This document shows positions 55,701 through 64,000 of a stretch of 64,000 nucleotides of DNA, in pieces. The stretch comes from Macrostomum hystrix (lineage: Eukaryota; Platyhelminthes; Macrostomidae): positions 2,230,001-2,294,000 of the forward strand of contig CATNEN010000025.1 of the NCBI GenBank assembly GCA_950097015.1, in the 5' to 3' direction. Numbering within the stretch: position 1 is the first letter of the stretch; each line of letters opens with the position of its first letter. The notes below the pieces were generated by a model. The model was not told the origin of the DNA. It made no database searches and worked only from the letters and a program-made list of their open reading frames with translations. The position numbers and the translations under genes are program-made.

Positions 55701-58257
55701 TAGCCGGCTGCGAAGTGCAGCGGTGTCGAGTGCCGGCCGTCCAAATCGCGGCAGTTGACGGCCTCCGGGTGGGCGCGAACCAGGCGAGTGACCAGGTCCA
55801 GGTCTCCGGATTTGGCAGCTTCCAACAGCTGCAAGTCGACTTGGTTGCGCGTCTCTGGCACCGGAGCCAGTGGCGGCGGGGGCGGAGGCGGAGCAGGCGG
55901 CGGCGGCGGTGGAGAAGCAGCCGACGGTTGCTGTTGAACTGTGGTCGTAGTGGTGACAACACCCAGAGCTGGCGGAGTGGCGGCCGCTACAGCCGTTGCC
56001 ACAGACGACTGCGGCGGGGAGCAGGCAGCGGAGGCGGACAAAGTTGGCCTGCAAGCCTCCTGGGCTAGCAGAGCCGCCAGGCCGGGCTCGGCGGCCACAG
56101 CGTCGGCGGTGCGGCCGTCCAAGGAGTGTACAGTCGGATCGGCGCCGTAAGCCAGCAACAGCCGGCAGGCGGCGGTCTGGCCAGCCCTGGCCGCCGCGTG
56201 CAACGGAGTGCAGCCAGATCTATCCGGCGAGTTGGGCTTGGCGCCGTGTTTCAGCAGCAGTTCCAGGAGGTCCATGTGGCCACGGCTGGCGGCTGCGTGC
56301 AGCGGCGTCTGTAGTTGGCGATTCTTGTCGCCAGGTTGGCAGCCTTTGCGCAGCAGGCTCTCCCCGATGTGGCGCCTTTTTCCGCCGGCCGGGTTGGCGC
56401 AGGCGGCGCAGGCGTGCAGCAGCGAGTCGCCGCTGACCGGATGCCGGTAGGGCACCAGTTCGGGTGTCAACAGCTTTTTTACCTGGGCCATTTTAAACAA
56501 GATATTTCATGTTTTACTACTTCACGATAGCTCCGAAACCGAATGACCGATTCTCGTGAAAGCCCACCATATAAATCAAAATTTTCCGCACTTTACGATG
56601 AACTAACTATCAAAGCCGTCCGACGTCAGCATCGTCGAGATATTCAGCGACTCTTGTCGAAGACCCTGATGACATGGACAACTAACATTGCTCTGAATAA
56701 ACCTCTATAGCGAATCCATATTGGTTCAGAAATGAAGAAATGAACCATTTAGGCAATCCATTTTTTGCCACCAGACACACCGACAACACATCGTTGAATG
56801 TCTCGACGATGCCAATGTTTTGTGATTCTGGAAGTTGTTTCATCGGATAGAGCGGAATTTTCTTGCCTAGATTCTCGTGGCGATTGGTTGAATATTTTGG
56901 GAGATGCGGGAGAAAGAAAAATGTGGGCATCTACCGTTAAAGAATTACCTTCTCGCATGATGTCTCGAAATGGAAAATGTTATTTTAAATTTCATTTCCT
57001 TTCCCAGGTCTAAAAAGCGACCTATTTATGTGTGCGTGCATTTTCTGCCCAGAATAATGTCAGTGAGTTGATGAAGCTAGGCAGCTACAATAGGGCAAAC
57101 TAATAAATCTATCTAGAAATTACCATAGCCACACATAATTAGATCAATAGAAATGAAACCTAGCCTAATTGGGCCAGACGTACTGTTACTGGCTTATCCT
57201 AAGGCTGCGTACAGCTGTTCAGTCCGTGGACCTGGGGGCCGGTCACATATTGTCTACTTTTGGCTGCGATTCGAACCAACGACCTCTGAGTCAGACTTCG
57301 GAAGCAGTAACCACTAGCTTATGGGGGTAAGTGGCAGAGAAGTTAACGCGTCTGCCTCTCGCACCAAGGTCCCTGAGCTCGATTCCGCGGCGAGGCCACA
57401 TTAAATAGGGGCGCAGCCGCGGAGAGAAGGCTTGGGGGCTTGTCGTGCACACTGCCTGACGATGAGAAAGTCAGGGCTAATTTACGCACCTGTGTGAGCG
57501 TGTGCGCTCAGGAGTCAGCGAAATGGGCAGAATTGCCTCCTGGCTGGCTGCGGGTCAACTGTCACCGAATGATGTGCCATTGCCCACAGCCCTCCTGCTA
57601 TTAATATTATGATTAACATGATTAATATTGTTATTATTACCCAGTAGTCTACAAGCTCAATGTTACAGACGGAACGAAACATTCACCTGTAATTAAAAAA
57701 ACGGCGGGATCATTGTGAGATACTCCCAAAGCAACTCACAGAGGCTGAGTCGGCGCTGAGCACAGCATTGTACAGACAGCAGCCCTTGTAGTCGCGCAGC
57801 AGTCTCTCACGCAGGTCCGGGGTAGGCGCCAGATCCGCTGGCGACTTGCCGTGACAATTCACGTGGAATGGATCGGCCGTATTGGCTAATAGAAGGGCGC
57901 ACACCTCCGCGCGACCCTTGCTAGCGGCCTCGTGCAGCGGAGTGAACTGCCACAGGTCGACTGCGTGCACACTGGCGCCGGCCTGCAGCAGCAGCTCAGC
58001 CACTTCGTAGTGACCGTAGCTGCAGGCATTGTGCAATGGCACCAGGCCGCCTTTGTCCTTGGCATGCACATTGGCTCCGTGTTGCAGCAGTAAGCGAATA
58101 ATCTTGGTTCGATTGTAGCCGGCGGCCAGGTGCAAAGGCGACGATTTTCTACCGTCGCCGGCGTGACAATTCACGTTGAGCGGGGTCAGGTACAGGCGCA
58201 TGATCTCCTCGTTGCCGCTGCGGGAGGCTTCCAGGATCTCCTCCTTGCGGTATTCGC
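52764..58257 (-). CDS. TNKS: Tankyrase (ankyrin-SAM-PARP), N-terminal exons not found
   Basis: Exons found, 5' to 3': 57740-58257, 55031-56482, 53804-54631, 52764-53261 (3296 bases, 1097 residues plus stop). All joins are in frame. Exon 57740 opens with [18 protein letters not shown], which in other tankyrases follows a first ankyrin cluster of about 170 residues. Repeated [20 protein letters not shown] and [19 protein letters not shown] blocks form the remaining ankyrin clusters, which bind RxxPDG-type substrates. A Pro-rich linker ([17 protein letters not shown]) interrupts them. Exon 53804 ends the ankyrins and carries a SAM domain ([29 protein letters not shown]). The last exon is the PARP domain, with the H-Y-E triad at exon residues 32, 61 and 139 and the zinc ligands C82, H85, C90, C93 intact. 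It should therefore be an active poly-ADP-ribosyltransferase. The donor at 55030 is GTTTGG, atypical. Confidence 0.92.
53395..53650. repeat. 23-bp GGATTGGGTAATATCAGCCT array in tankyrase intron
   Basis: Eleven near-identical 23-bp units (the listed 20 bases plus GAA). The last tankyrase intron spans 53262-53803. Confidence 0.95.
54645..55010. repeat. 20-bp CTACCAAACATGACAATGAC array in tankyrase intron
   Basis: Twelve to thirteen good units, then a degenerate tail (ACAGGGCAATGACCTAGATG, AACGACCTAC) to about 55010. The tail almost touches the donor of the 55031 exon. It fills the intron between 54632 and 55030. Confidence 0.93.
57200..57322 (-). mobile_element. Second tRNA-derived repeat family, copy 2
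   Basis: On the reverse strand TAGTGGTTACTGCTTCCGAA and GTCGTTGGTTCGAATCGCAG look like the A- and B-box halves of a tRNA. The other end (GCTGCGTACAGCTGTTCAGT on the + strand) matches the copy at 29925. Confidence 0.6.
57322..57605 (+). mobile_element. SINE copy in tankyrase intron, antisense
   Basis: The best-preserved forward copy. GGTAAGTGGCAGAGAAGTTA (A box), TCTGCCTCTCGCACCAAGGT, CCCTGAGCTCGATTCCGCGG (B box), GAGGCCACATTAAATAGGGG, GCAGCCGCGGAGAGAAGGCT, TGACGATGAGAAAGTCAGGG, CACCTGTGTGAGCGTGTGCG and CAGCGAAATGGGCAGAATTG follow in order. It abuts the second-family element at 57322. Confidence 0.9.
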
Positions 58258-58309
58258 CTGGAGTCGGGGTGATGAGAGGGGAGTCACGCTAGGTTTGAGA
58301 TTCATTGTT

Positions 58310-59505
58310 TAGACACCTGAGACTGGGCTGTGGCTCACACCTGAGACTGGGCTGTGGCTCACACCTGAGACTGGCTGTGGCTCACACCTGAGACTGGCTG
58401 TGGCTCACACACCTGAGACTGGGCTGTGGCTCACACACCTGAGACTGGGCTGTGGCTCACACACCTGAGACTGGGCTGTGGCTCACACACCTGAGACTGG
58501 GCTGTGGCTCACACACCTGAGACTGGGCTGTGGCTCACACACCTGAGACTGGGCTGTGGCTCACACACCTGAGACTGGGCTGTGGCTCACACACCTGAGA
58601 CTGGGCTGTGGCTCACACACCTGAGACTGGGCTGTGGCTCACACACCTGAGACTGGGCTGTGGCTCACACACCTGAGACTGGGCTGTGGCTCACACACCT
58701 GAGACTGGGCTGTGGCTCACACACCTCAGACTGGGCTGTGGCTCACATCTGAGACTGGCTGTGGCTCACACACCTGAGACTGGCTGTGGCTCACACACCT
58801 GAGACTGGCTGTGGCTCACACACCTGAGACTGGCTGTGGCTCACACACCTGAGACTGGGCTGTGGCTCACAAACCTTAGACTGGGCTGTGGCTCACACAC
58901 CTGAGACTGGGCTGTGGCTCACACCTGAGACTGGACTGTGGCTCACACACCTGAGACTGGACTGTGGCTCACACACCTGAGACTGGGCTGTGGCTCACAC
59001 CTGAGACTGGGCTGTGGCTCACACCTGAGACTGGGCTGTGGCTCACACCTGAGACTGGGCTGTGGCTCACACACCTGAGACTGGGCTGTGGCTCACACCT
59101 GAGACTGGACTGTGGCTCACACACCTGAGACTGGGCTGTGGCTCACACCTGAGACTGGGCTGTGGCTCACACATGAGACTGGGCTGTGGCTCACACATGA
59201 GACTGGGCTGTGGCTCACACCTGAGACTGGGCTGTGGCTCACACATGAGACTGGGCTGTGGCTCACACATGAGACTGGGCTGTGGCTCACACCTGAGACT
59301 GGGCTGTGGCTCACACATGAGACTGGGCTGTGGCTCACACATGAGACTGGGCTGTGGCTCACACCTGAGACTGGGCTGTGGCTCACACCTGAGACTGGAC
59401 TGTGGCTCATACCTGAGACTGGGCTGTGGCTCACACACCTGAGACTGGACTGTGGCTCACACACCTGAGACTGGACTGTGGCTCACACCTGAGACTGGGC
59501 TGTGG
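58310..59505. repeat. 22-26-bp CTGGGCTGTGGCTCACACAC array, about 48 copies
   Basis: Units are CTGGGCTGTGGCTCACACAC plus CTGAGA (26 bp), with 24-bp and 22-bp forms that lose CA or a G. On the reverse strand, sense for tankyrase, each unit holds CAGTCTCAG|GTGTGTGAGC, which combines acceptor-like CAG with donor-like GTGTGTGAG. The array begins about 50 bp upstream of the acceptor of the first recognised tankyrase exon. Confidence 0.95.
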
Positions 59506-61328
59506 CCTTTAGTCGGACAGTTAAAGTCTTTACCAATTGAAAGTGATAGCAATGATAATTAGAAATCTACCTCGTAGGACGCAATAGCTACCGAAAATCT
59601 CATTCCAAAGCAGACAGCTTGGAATAAAGAAACTAAAATACAGGCTTGCTAGTGAAACCTGATATCTTTATACAACAGCTGATACACCCCAGCTAAAAAG
59701 GTGCAAAAACCCAAAAACGAGTAGGAAGAATATCTTTTGCTGCATCCTAACACAAAAATCCCATTTAGATGAAAGCGCGGATGGCGACAGACAATATCAC
59801 TGATTCCTTCGAAGAGAAGCCACACAAAGAAGACAGGGCTCAGAATCAATGGAAATCTGGCATCATCTGTTTAAAAAAGTATGTTCCTTCTCTCATACTT
59901 CATATGCTAGGAAGCACTTTCTCTCTCTCGATCCCAGCTCCCTACTCGTCGAAGCCTTCGTCCAGACAGGCCGGGAGGAGAAACTGGGAAAGTTCAAGCT
60001 TGACGGCCAGATACGCTGTCTGGCTGTCTGGCCAATAAAAAAATTGCATTTGCATTTCAGTTCTAATTGAAGCCCGCCGGACAGAGAGATGCTCAATCAA
60101 GTGGGTACTCAAATTCTGCTCCGCTAGGAGTGTGGCGATTCACAAAGTGGACTGGCTGAGCTCACAAATCAGGGATCTAGAAGCCTAATTTGACTTCGCT
60201 GTGAACAGATCTATCATCTTGCTAGACTAGATGAAATAGGACGACAGGATCTATCTATTCTAAAAATATAACTCGCATGTAAATATACATAGGCCCGAGT
60301 GAAAGGAAAAAACTCAGAGCGAGACAGGCAGGGAAATTTAGGGCAAGATTTTCCCAAGTGGGGTAAAAAAAGAGTGTAGCACTTGTGCTCGGCGTTGGCT
60401 CCGATTGCCCGCAGATGTGAGGATAGAAGGGGAAGCGAGGGATGAGGGAGAGAGTTTGAGAAGCGCAGAAGCAAGAAGGGATTAGATAGGCGAGGCCAAG
60501 TTTGACCGAGGGGTTTCCCTTGAGAATGTGTGGGAGTGGGATTATTAAAGGCCAAAGAACACTCGACATAGTACACACCACACCAAGGCGAGGGGAGAGG
60601 AGAAATCGAGAGAGGCAGAGTCGGCGCGTAGACAAGCGATGCGCAAACTTGGCTAAAAAAACACTAAAAAACTTGCATCGGCAAATTTCCCTATCGTTGA
60701 AGAATTAAGAAGGCTGCCTTTCTGCCGTCAACAAAGGGGAGCAAAAGCGATGAGGGAGCAAGCCAGGGGTGGGTAGGCGAGACTTGTGGACAAGAAAACC
60801 GGTCCGCAACCACACCCCTCCAGTGTCGATTGGATTGATGACGCTGTCGATGCTGGCAATTGGGAATCGAGAAAATGTGGACAGGACCCTTGGTGGTTGG
60901 GTGGGGGGGCGGCTGGCAGCGACAGGGAGAGAGAATGGGCAGGGAACTGAGGCTGGAGCAGCAGTGGCGCTATTGGATTTACCCAAGAGACCCCCTTCGC
61001 CTTCATCCTCACTGAGTCGGACTCCTTGAGCTGCTGCCTCTCGGCGATGGCCGGGAGGGGGTTAGCCCGCCCCCACTTGTGCACTCAATGGAATCAAAGG
61101 AGGGAGAAAAAAGAGAGACGCAAATAGACGGGTAGATTGGGAGGGAGAGAGTTAAGGGAAACCAGGACGGAGCAGTAAGGGGGCGGGAGGCAAGAAAGAG
61201 AGAGGTGGTGACGCGGAGACACGGATATAATAGGGCCGGTCTGCAGCCGACTATTTCTGATTCGTCTCGTGAGTTTGGCCCCAACTGAAATTATTTATCA
61301 ACCATAGAGGGCTATACTAAGAAGAACA
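59506..61328. other. Intergenic or tankyrase 5' intron; no exon identified
   Basis: No ankyrin-coding reverse-strand exon is visible although tankyrase should have one upstream. The 60.3-61.2 kb part is purine-rich on the + strand (GGGAGAGA runs). An ATATAATAGGG near 61226 is a weak TATA candidate about 100 bp before the + gene at 61329. Confidence 0.4.
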
Positions 61329-62351
61329 ATGGGCCAACAGATGAGCGGCGAAGCCTACTGCCGGGCCACCATTGAGAAACTGCTGGCCGAGTTAAATACC
61401 ACTGACAGTCGGGTAAGCGAGAGTCGCGTTACGTCGGATAGCGGCGATTCGGCCGCCGTCTCAGTGGACTTCACTTGGCGGGAATGGGCCAGAGTGAGCA
61501 AATACCTGGAGCGAGTGCTGCCTGGCGCAGAGCAGAAGCGATTACTCAATCACGTGCTGCTCGACCGGACCGGGCTAAGGCACTGCCGGCAGGAGGCGTC
61601 GACGGAGGACGAATTTACCATTGACGCTTCAACGGCGACAGTCGGCAACGGGCACGCCGGCGAGACCAAGCCCGGCTGGACGGTGCACGTCAACTATGGT
61701 GACGACGACAGCAAGAATCCCATTCTGTATAGGGATTTCGTGAAGCTGCACTTTCAACTAGCCGAGGTCGCGCTACCAAACAATGGTAATAAAGGCGACG
61801 GTGAAGGCGAGGCCAGCGAAGGCGACATTGTAGCCGAACGTCTGGCCGACCTAGTGAAGCGTCGCTGCGGCAGCATCGGCATCAACCTGCTGGTGACTAA
61901 GGCTAAGCATCACTCTAGCGAGTCGTGCGTAGTTGTCAGCGGCACAGTCGACGTCCGCTCCGTATTGCGCAACGCCCAACAGCTCGAGCTGCACAGCTGG
62001 CTGAATCCGGCCAAAGCCGAAGATCAGGAACTGTCAGATCATCTGATGCGCTCCGCTGCCGGACTGCGCGATCGAATCGACGGCGCTGCCACAGCCGCTG
62101 CGGCCGCTGCGGCGGCTGCTGCTACAGCGAAGCCTGCGCCGATGCCGTCGCAGCCGCAGCCAGCAGCCTCGTCCGCTTCAGCTGCTGCAGCCGCTGCGGC
62201 AGCGGCGGCGTCGGCCGCGGCCGCAGCCGCTAAGCAATCTGGCTCAGCCGGCTGTCGATACTTTCCAATGCGATTGAGCTACTCTGAGTCGACGAATCGG
62301 GTGACGCTGGTCTATGCGCAGGAGGCAGCTACGTTGCCGCAGGGGCCCTAG
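61329..62351 (+). CDS. Unrecognised 340-residue protein, putatively N-myristoylated
   Basis: A single open frame with strong coding-like composition (GC-rich, G/C third positions). The start MGQQMSGEAY has Gly2 and Ser6, the N-myristoylation pattern, which supports this ATG. Residues about 40-245 look like a globular domain (FTWREWARVSKYLERVLPG, GWTVHVNYGDDD, ILYRDFVKLHFQLAEVA, CVVVSGTVDVRSVL). From about 250 to 305 there is an Ala-rich low-complexity segment with Pro/Gln breaks, encoded by GCN runs. The protein ends with a short segment PMRLSYSESTNRVTLVYAQE. I do not recognise the family. It may be nested in an upstream tankyrase intron or lie divergent to it. An AATAAA follows at 62575. Confidence 0.65.
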   Translation: MGQQMSGEAYCRATIEKLLAELNTTDSRVSESRVTSDSGDSAAVSVDFTWREWARVSKYLERVLPGAEQKRLLNHVLLDRTGLRHCRQEASTEDEFTIDASTATVGNGHAGETKPGWTVHVNYGDDDSKNPILYRDFVKLHFQLAEVALPNNGNKGDGEGEASEGDIVAERLADLVKRRCGSIGINLLVTKAKHHSSESCVVVSGTVDVRSVLRNAQQLELHSWLNPAKAEDQELSDHLMRSAAGLRDRIDGAATAAAAAAAAAATAKPAPMPSQPQPAASSASAAAAAAAAAASAAAAAAKQSGSAGCRYFPMRLSYSESTNRVTLVYAQEAATLPQGP

Positions 62352-62574
62352 CAACTGTTCCATCAACAAGCGGGGAGGTTTCACTGCCGCGAAACTGCTG
62401 ACTCTGATTGCTGAAACACTTTTTAAGAGCGGCCAGCATAGATAGAACAGTTTATGAATGTTAAAATTAGAGAATGAAACACTCCATTAACACCATCGCA
62501 ATGTTTAACGATATCGCCTAGGTCAATTATTAATCCTCTTTCATTCATTGATTCTACATAATGTTACCTAATCG

Positions 62575-62580
62575 AATAAA
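62575..62580 (+). terminator. Polyadenylation signal AATAAA of the 61.3-kb gene
   Basis: AATAAA about 224 bp after the TAG stop, in otherwise non-coding DNA. Confidence 0.6.
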
Positions 62581-62771
62581 GGCAGGCCTAGTTTACTGTT
62601 GTATTTTTATTTGGTTATTACGAGTATACTACACAAAGCTTTTTATATTCAATCCTGATACCTGATCTTTACATACGAGTAGAAATTGGAAAATGTGTTT
62701 CGAAATTTAAGTGATAGAGATAACAAAATCTGTGCCGTAAATTACTGATTTTTAATTGCAAAGCAAGAAGC

Positions 62772-62950
62772 AGGATGGTTGAGTGGCACAGCGGTTAACT
62801 TGTTTGCCTTTCGCACCAATGTCACTAAGCTCGAATCCACGGCGAGGTCATATTAATTTGAAACGCAGTCGCTGAGAGAAGGATTAGCGGCTTCTCTCTA
62901 AAGTTACATTCCTGAGGGCCAACCCCCAAGGCAGTTTCTAGAGCTTTTCT
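62772..62950 (+). mobile_element. Partial SINE copy (head and middle)
   Basis: GGTTGAGTGGCACAGCGGTT (A box), TTGCCTTTCGCACCAATGTC, AAGCTCGAATCCACGGCGAG (B box), ACGCAGTCGCTGAGAGAAGG and TGAGGGCCAACCCCCAAGGC. It lacks the 3' part and is more diverged than the intronic copies. Confidence 0.8.
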
Positions 62951-63374
62951 CTTTAAAACGAATCAGTGAGAACATATATGGGCGTATATTAGCAATTAGC
63001 GGAATAGGGAAGCTTCAACACAGGAAAATTTATTATACTCATTCTAAAGTCATCATCACAAATCACTGTCATCGATCCATGTCACTTATTGTGTCTTAGT
63101 TGAGGAGGGTGGCAACTGCAAATCGGATAATTAATGTAGGCCGCTTAGTTTCACTGTCGCCCTAATGCAAAGGAAATTTGGCCAATTACTGATGAGTGCC
63201 TTGTGACAGTTAACGACTGTGAGCAGAAACTAGTAAAAATAATGCCTTCCTTCCCTCCTATATTGAGATGTCTGACAACTAAATAATACAATCAGCAAAA
63301 AATACTACTCGCGTGTCACTCTACTCATGAAAGTAGCACAAGAAGCAAAACCATTTATACGAAATTTTAGATGC

Positions 63375-64000
63375 TAACATATAGGATTCTGGGTCTCCAA
63401 TCCCAGCTCATCATCTTCAAGCTAGGATTCTGGGTCTCCAATCCCAGCTCATTATCTTCAATCTAGGATTCTGGGTCTCCAATCCTAGCTCACCATCTTC
63501 AATCTAGGATTCTGGGTCTCCAATCCTAGCTCACCATCTTCAATCTAGGATTCTGGGTCTCCAATCCTAGCTCACCATCTTCAATCTAGGATTCTGGGTC
63601 TCCAATCCTAGCTCACCATCTTCAATCTGGGATTCTGGGTGTCCAATCCCAGCTCATTATCTTCAAGCTAGGATTCTGGGTCTCCAATCCCAGCTCATCA
63701 TCTTCAAGCTAGGATTCTGGGTCTCCAATCCCAGCTCATCATCTTCAAGCTAGGATTCTGGGTCTCCAATCCCAGCTCATCATCTTCAAGCTAGGATTCT
63801 GGGTCTCCAATCCCAGCTCATTATCTTCAAGCTAGGATTCTGGGTCTCCAATCCCAGCTCATCATCTTCAAGCTAGGATTCTGGGTCTCCAATCCTAGCT
63901 CACCATCTTCAATCTGGGATTCTGGGTGTCCAATCCTAGCTCATCAGCTTCAATCTAGGATTCTGGATCTCCAATCCTAGCTCATCATCTTCAATCTAGG
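63375..64000. repeat. 41-bp array running off the right edge, about 15 copies
   Basis: Units of 41 bp: CTAGGATTCTGGGTCTCCAA, TCCCAGCTCATCATCTTCAAG. Variants swap TCCCAG/TCCTAG, ATCATC/ATTATC/ACCATC and CAAGC/CAATC together, which suggests two subtypes. The array is cut by the window end. Confidence 0.95.

Larger units (their letters stand above)
56483..57739 (-). other. Large tankyrase intron with two tRNA-derived elements
   Basis: The intron lies between KTLADSAS-type (…SADSAS) and [10 protein letters not shown] coding ends. The 56.5-57.2 kb part has short open frames on both strands that I cannot assign. The 57.2-57.6 kb part holds two adjoining SINE-like elements. Confidence 0.6.
62352..63374. 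other. 3' flank of the 61.3-kb gene
   Basis: AT-rich, with a polyadenylation signal and a partial SINE; otherwise no feature is seen. Confidence 0.4.

Noticed and set aside
56682-57013. Short opposite-strand ORFs in the large tankyrase intron, possibly a transposon remnant
   Set aside because: Too short, with no domain recognised on either strand.
59062-59468. ORFs of GLWLTHETGLWLT-type repeats on both strands
   Set aside because: Translation of the 24-bp form of the 58310 array (unit a multiple of 3, no stops).

Overview
This is eukaryotic nuclear DNA from an animal. The genes have many short, mostly phase-0, GT-AG introns, use the standard genetic code, and belong to families typical of bilaterians: a CDK5 activator, a beta-heavy spectrin with an SH3 domain, WDR35/IFT121 and tankyrase. 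GC-rich exons sit in AT-rich intergenic DNA, and there is an extreme load of minisatellites plus a tRNA-derived SINE. A repeat-rich invertebrate fits, for example a free-living flatworm such as a macrostomid. That placement is inference, because no species marker is present.

Layout, left to right. 1-2.5 kb: a 26-bp minisatellite and a small unrecognised reverse-strand gene. 2.5-7.0 kb: a SINE fragment and a 4.3-kb pyrimidine-rich 18-bp array. 7.5-10.6 kb: a two-exon CDK5 activator (p35-like, +). 10.6-15.1 kb: three large minisatellites. 16.0-38.8 kb: one gene on the reverse strand, reconstructed here from 30 exons into a 4244-residue beta-heavy spectrin (two CH domains, an SH3, about thirty spectrin repeats, a PH domain). 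40.9-47.9 kb: WDR35/IFT121 on the + strand, 11 exons, 1176 residues, divergent from the spectrin. 48.8-49.4 kb: a small single-pass membrane protein (-). 52.8-58.3 kb: tankyrase (-), with four exons found and its N-terminal ankyrin cluster not found. 61.3-62.4 kb: an unrecognised, putatively N-myristoylated protein (+). 63.4 kb to the end: another minisatellite that runs off the window.

The exon joins were tested by reading frame. Every exon length agrees with the phases of its neighbours, and the joined proteins read through known family motifs. The non-coding DNA is the unusual part. More than 20 different tandem arrays, most with a unit of 11-84 bp, occupy introns, 3' flanks and intergenic DNA. 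Five of them share a CAGCCACCTCACTCC-like core, and in every intronic case this core is in the sense orientation of the host gene. A tRNA-headed SINE occurs in nine full or partial copies, several inside spectrin, WDR35 and tankyrase introns.

The genes do not form a pathway or operon. Spectrin (membrane cytoskeleton), CDK5 activator (kinase control), WDR35 (retrograde intraflagellar transport) and tankyrase (poly-ADP-ribosylation) are independent loci. The spectrin/WDR35 pair is head-to-head across about 2 kb and could share a promoter region.
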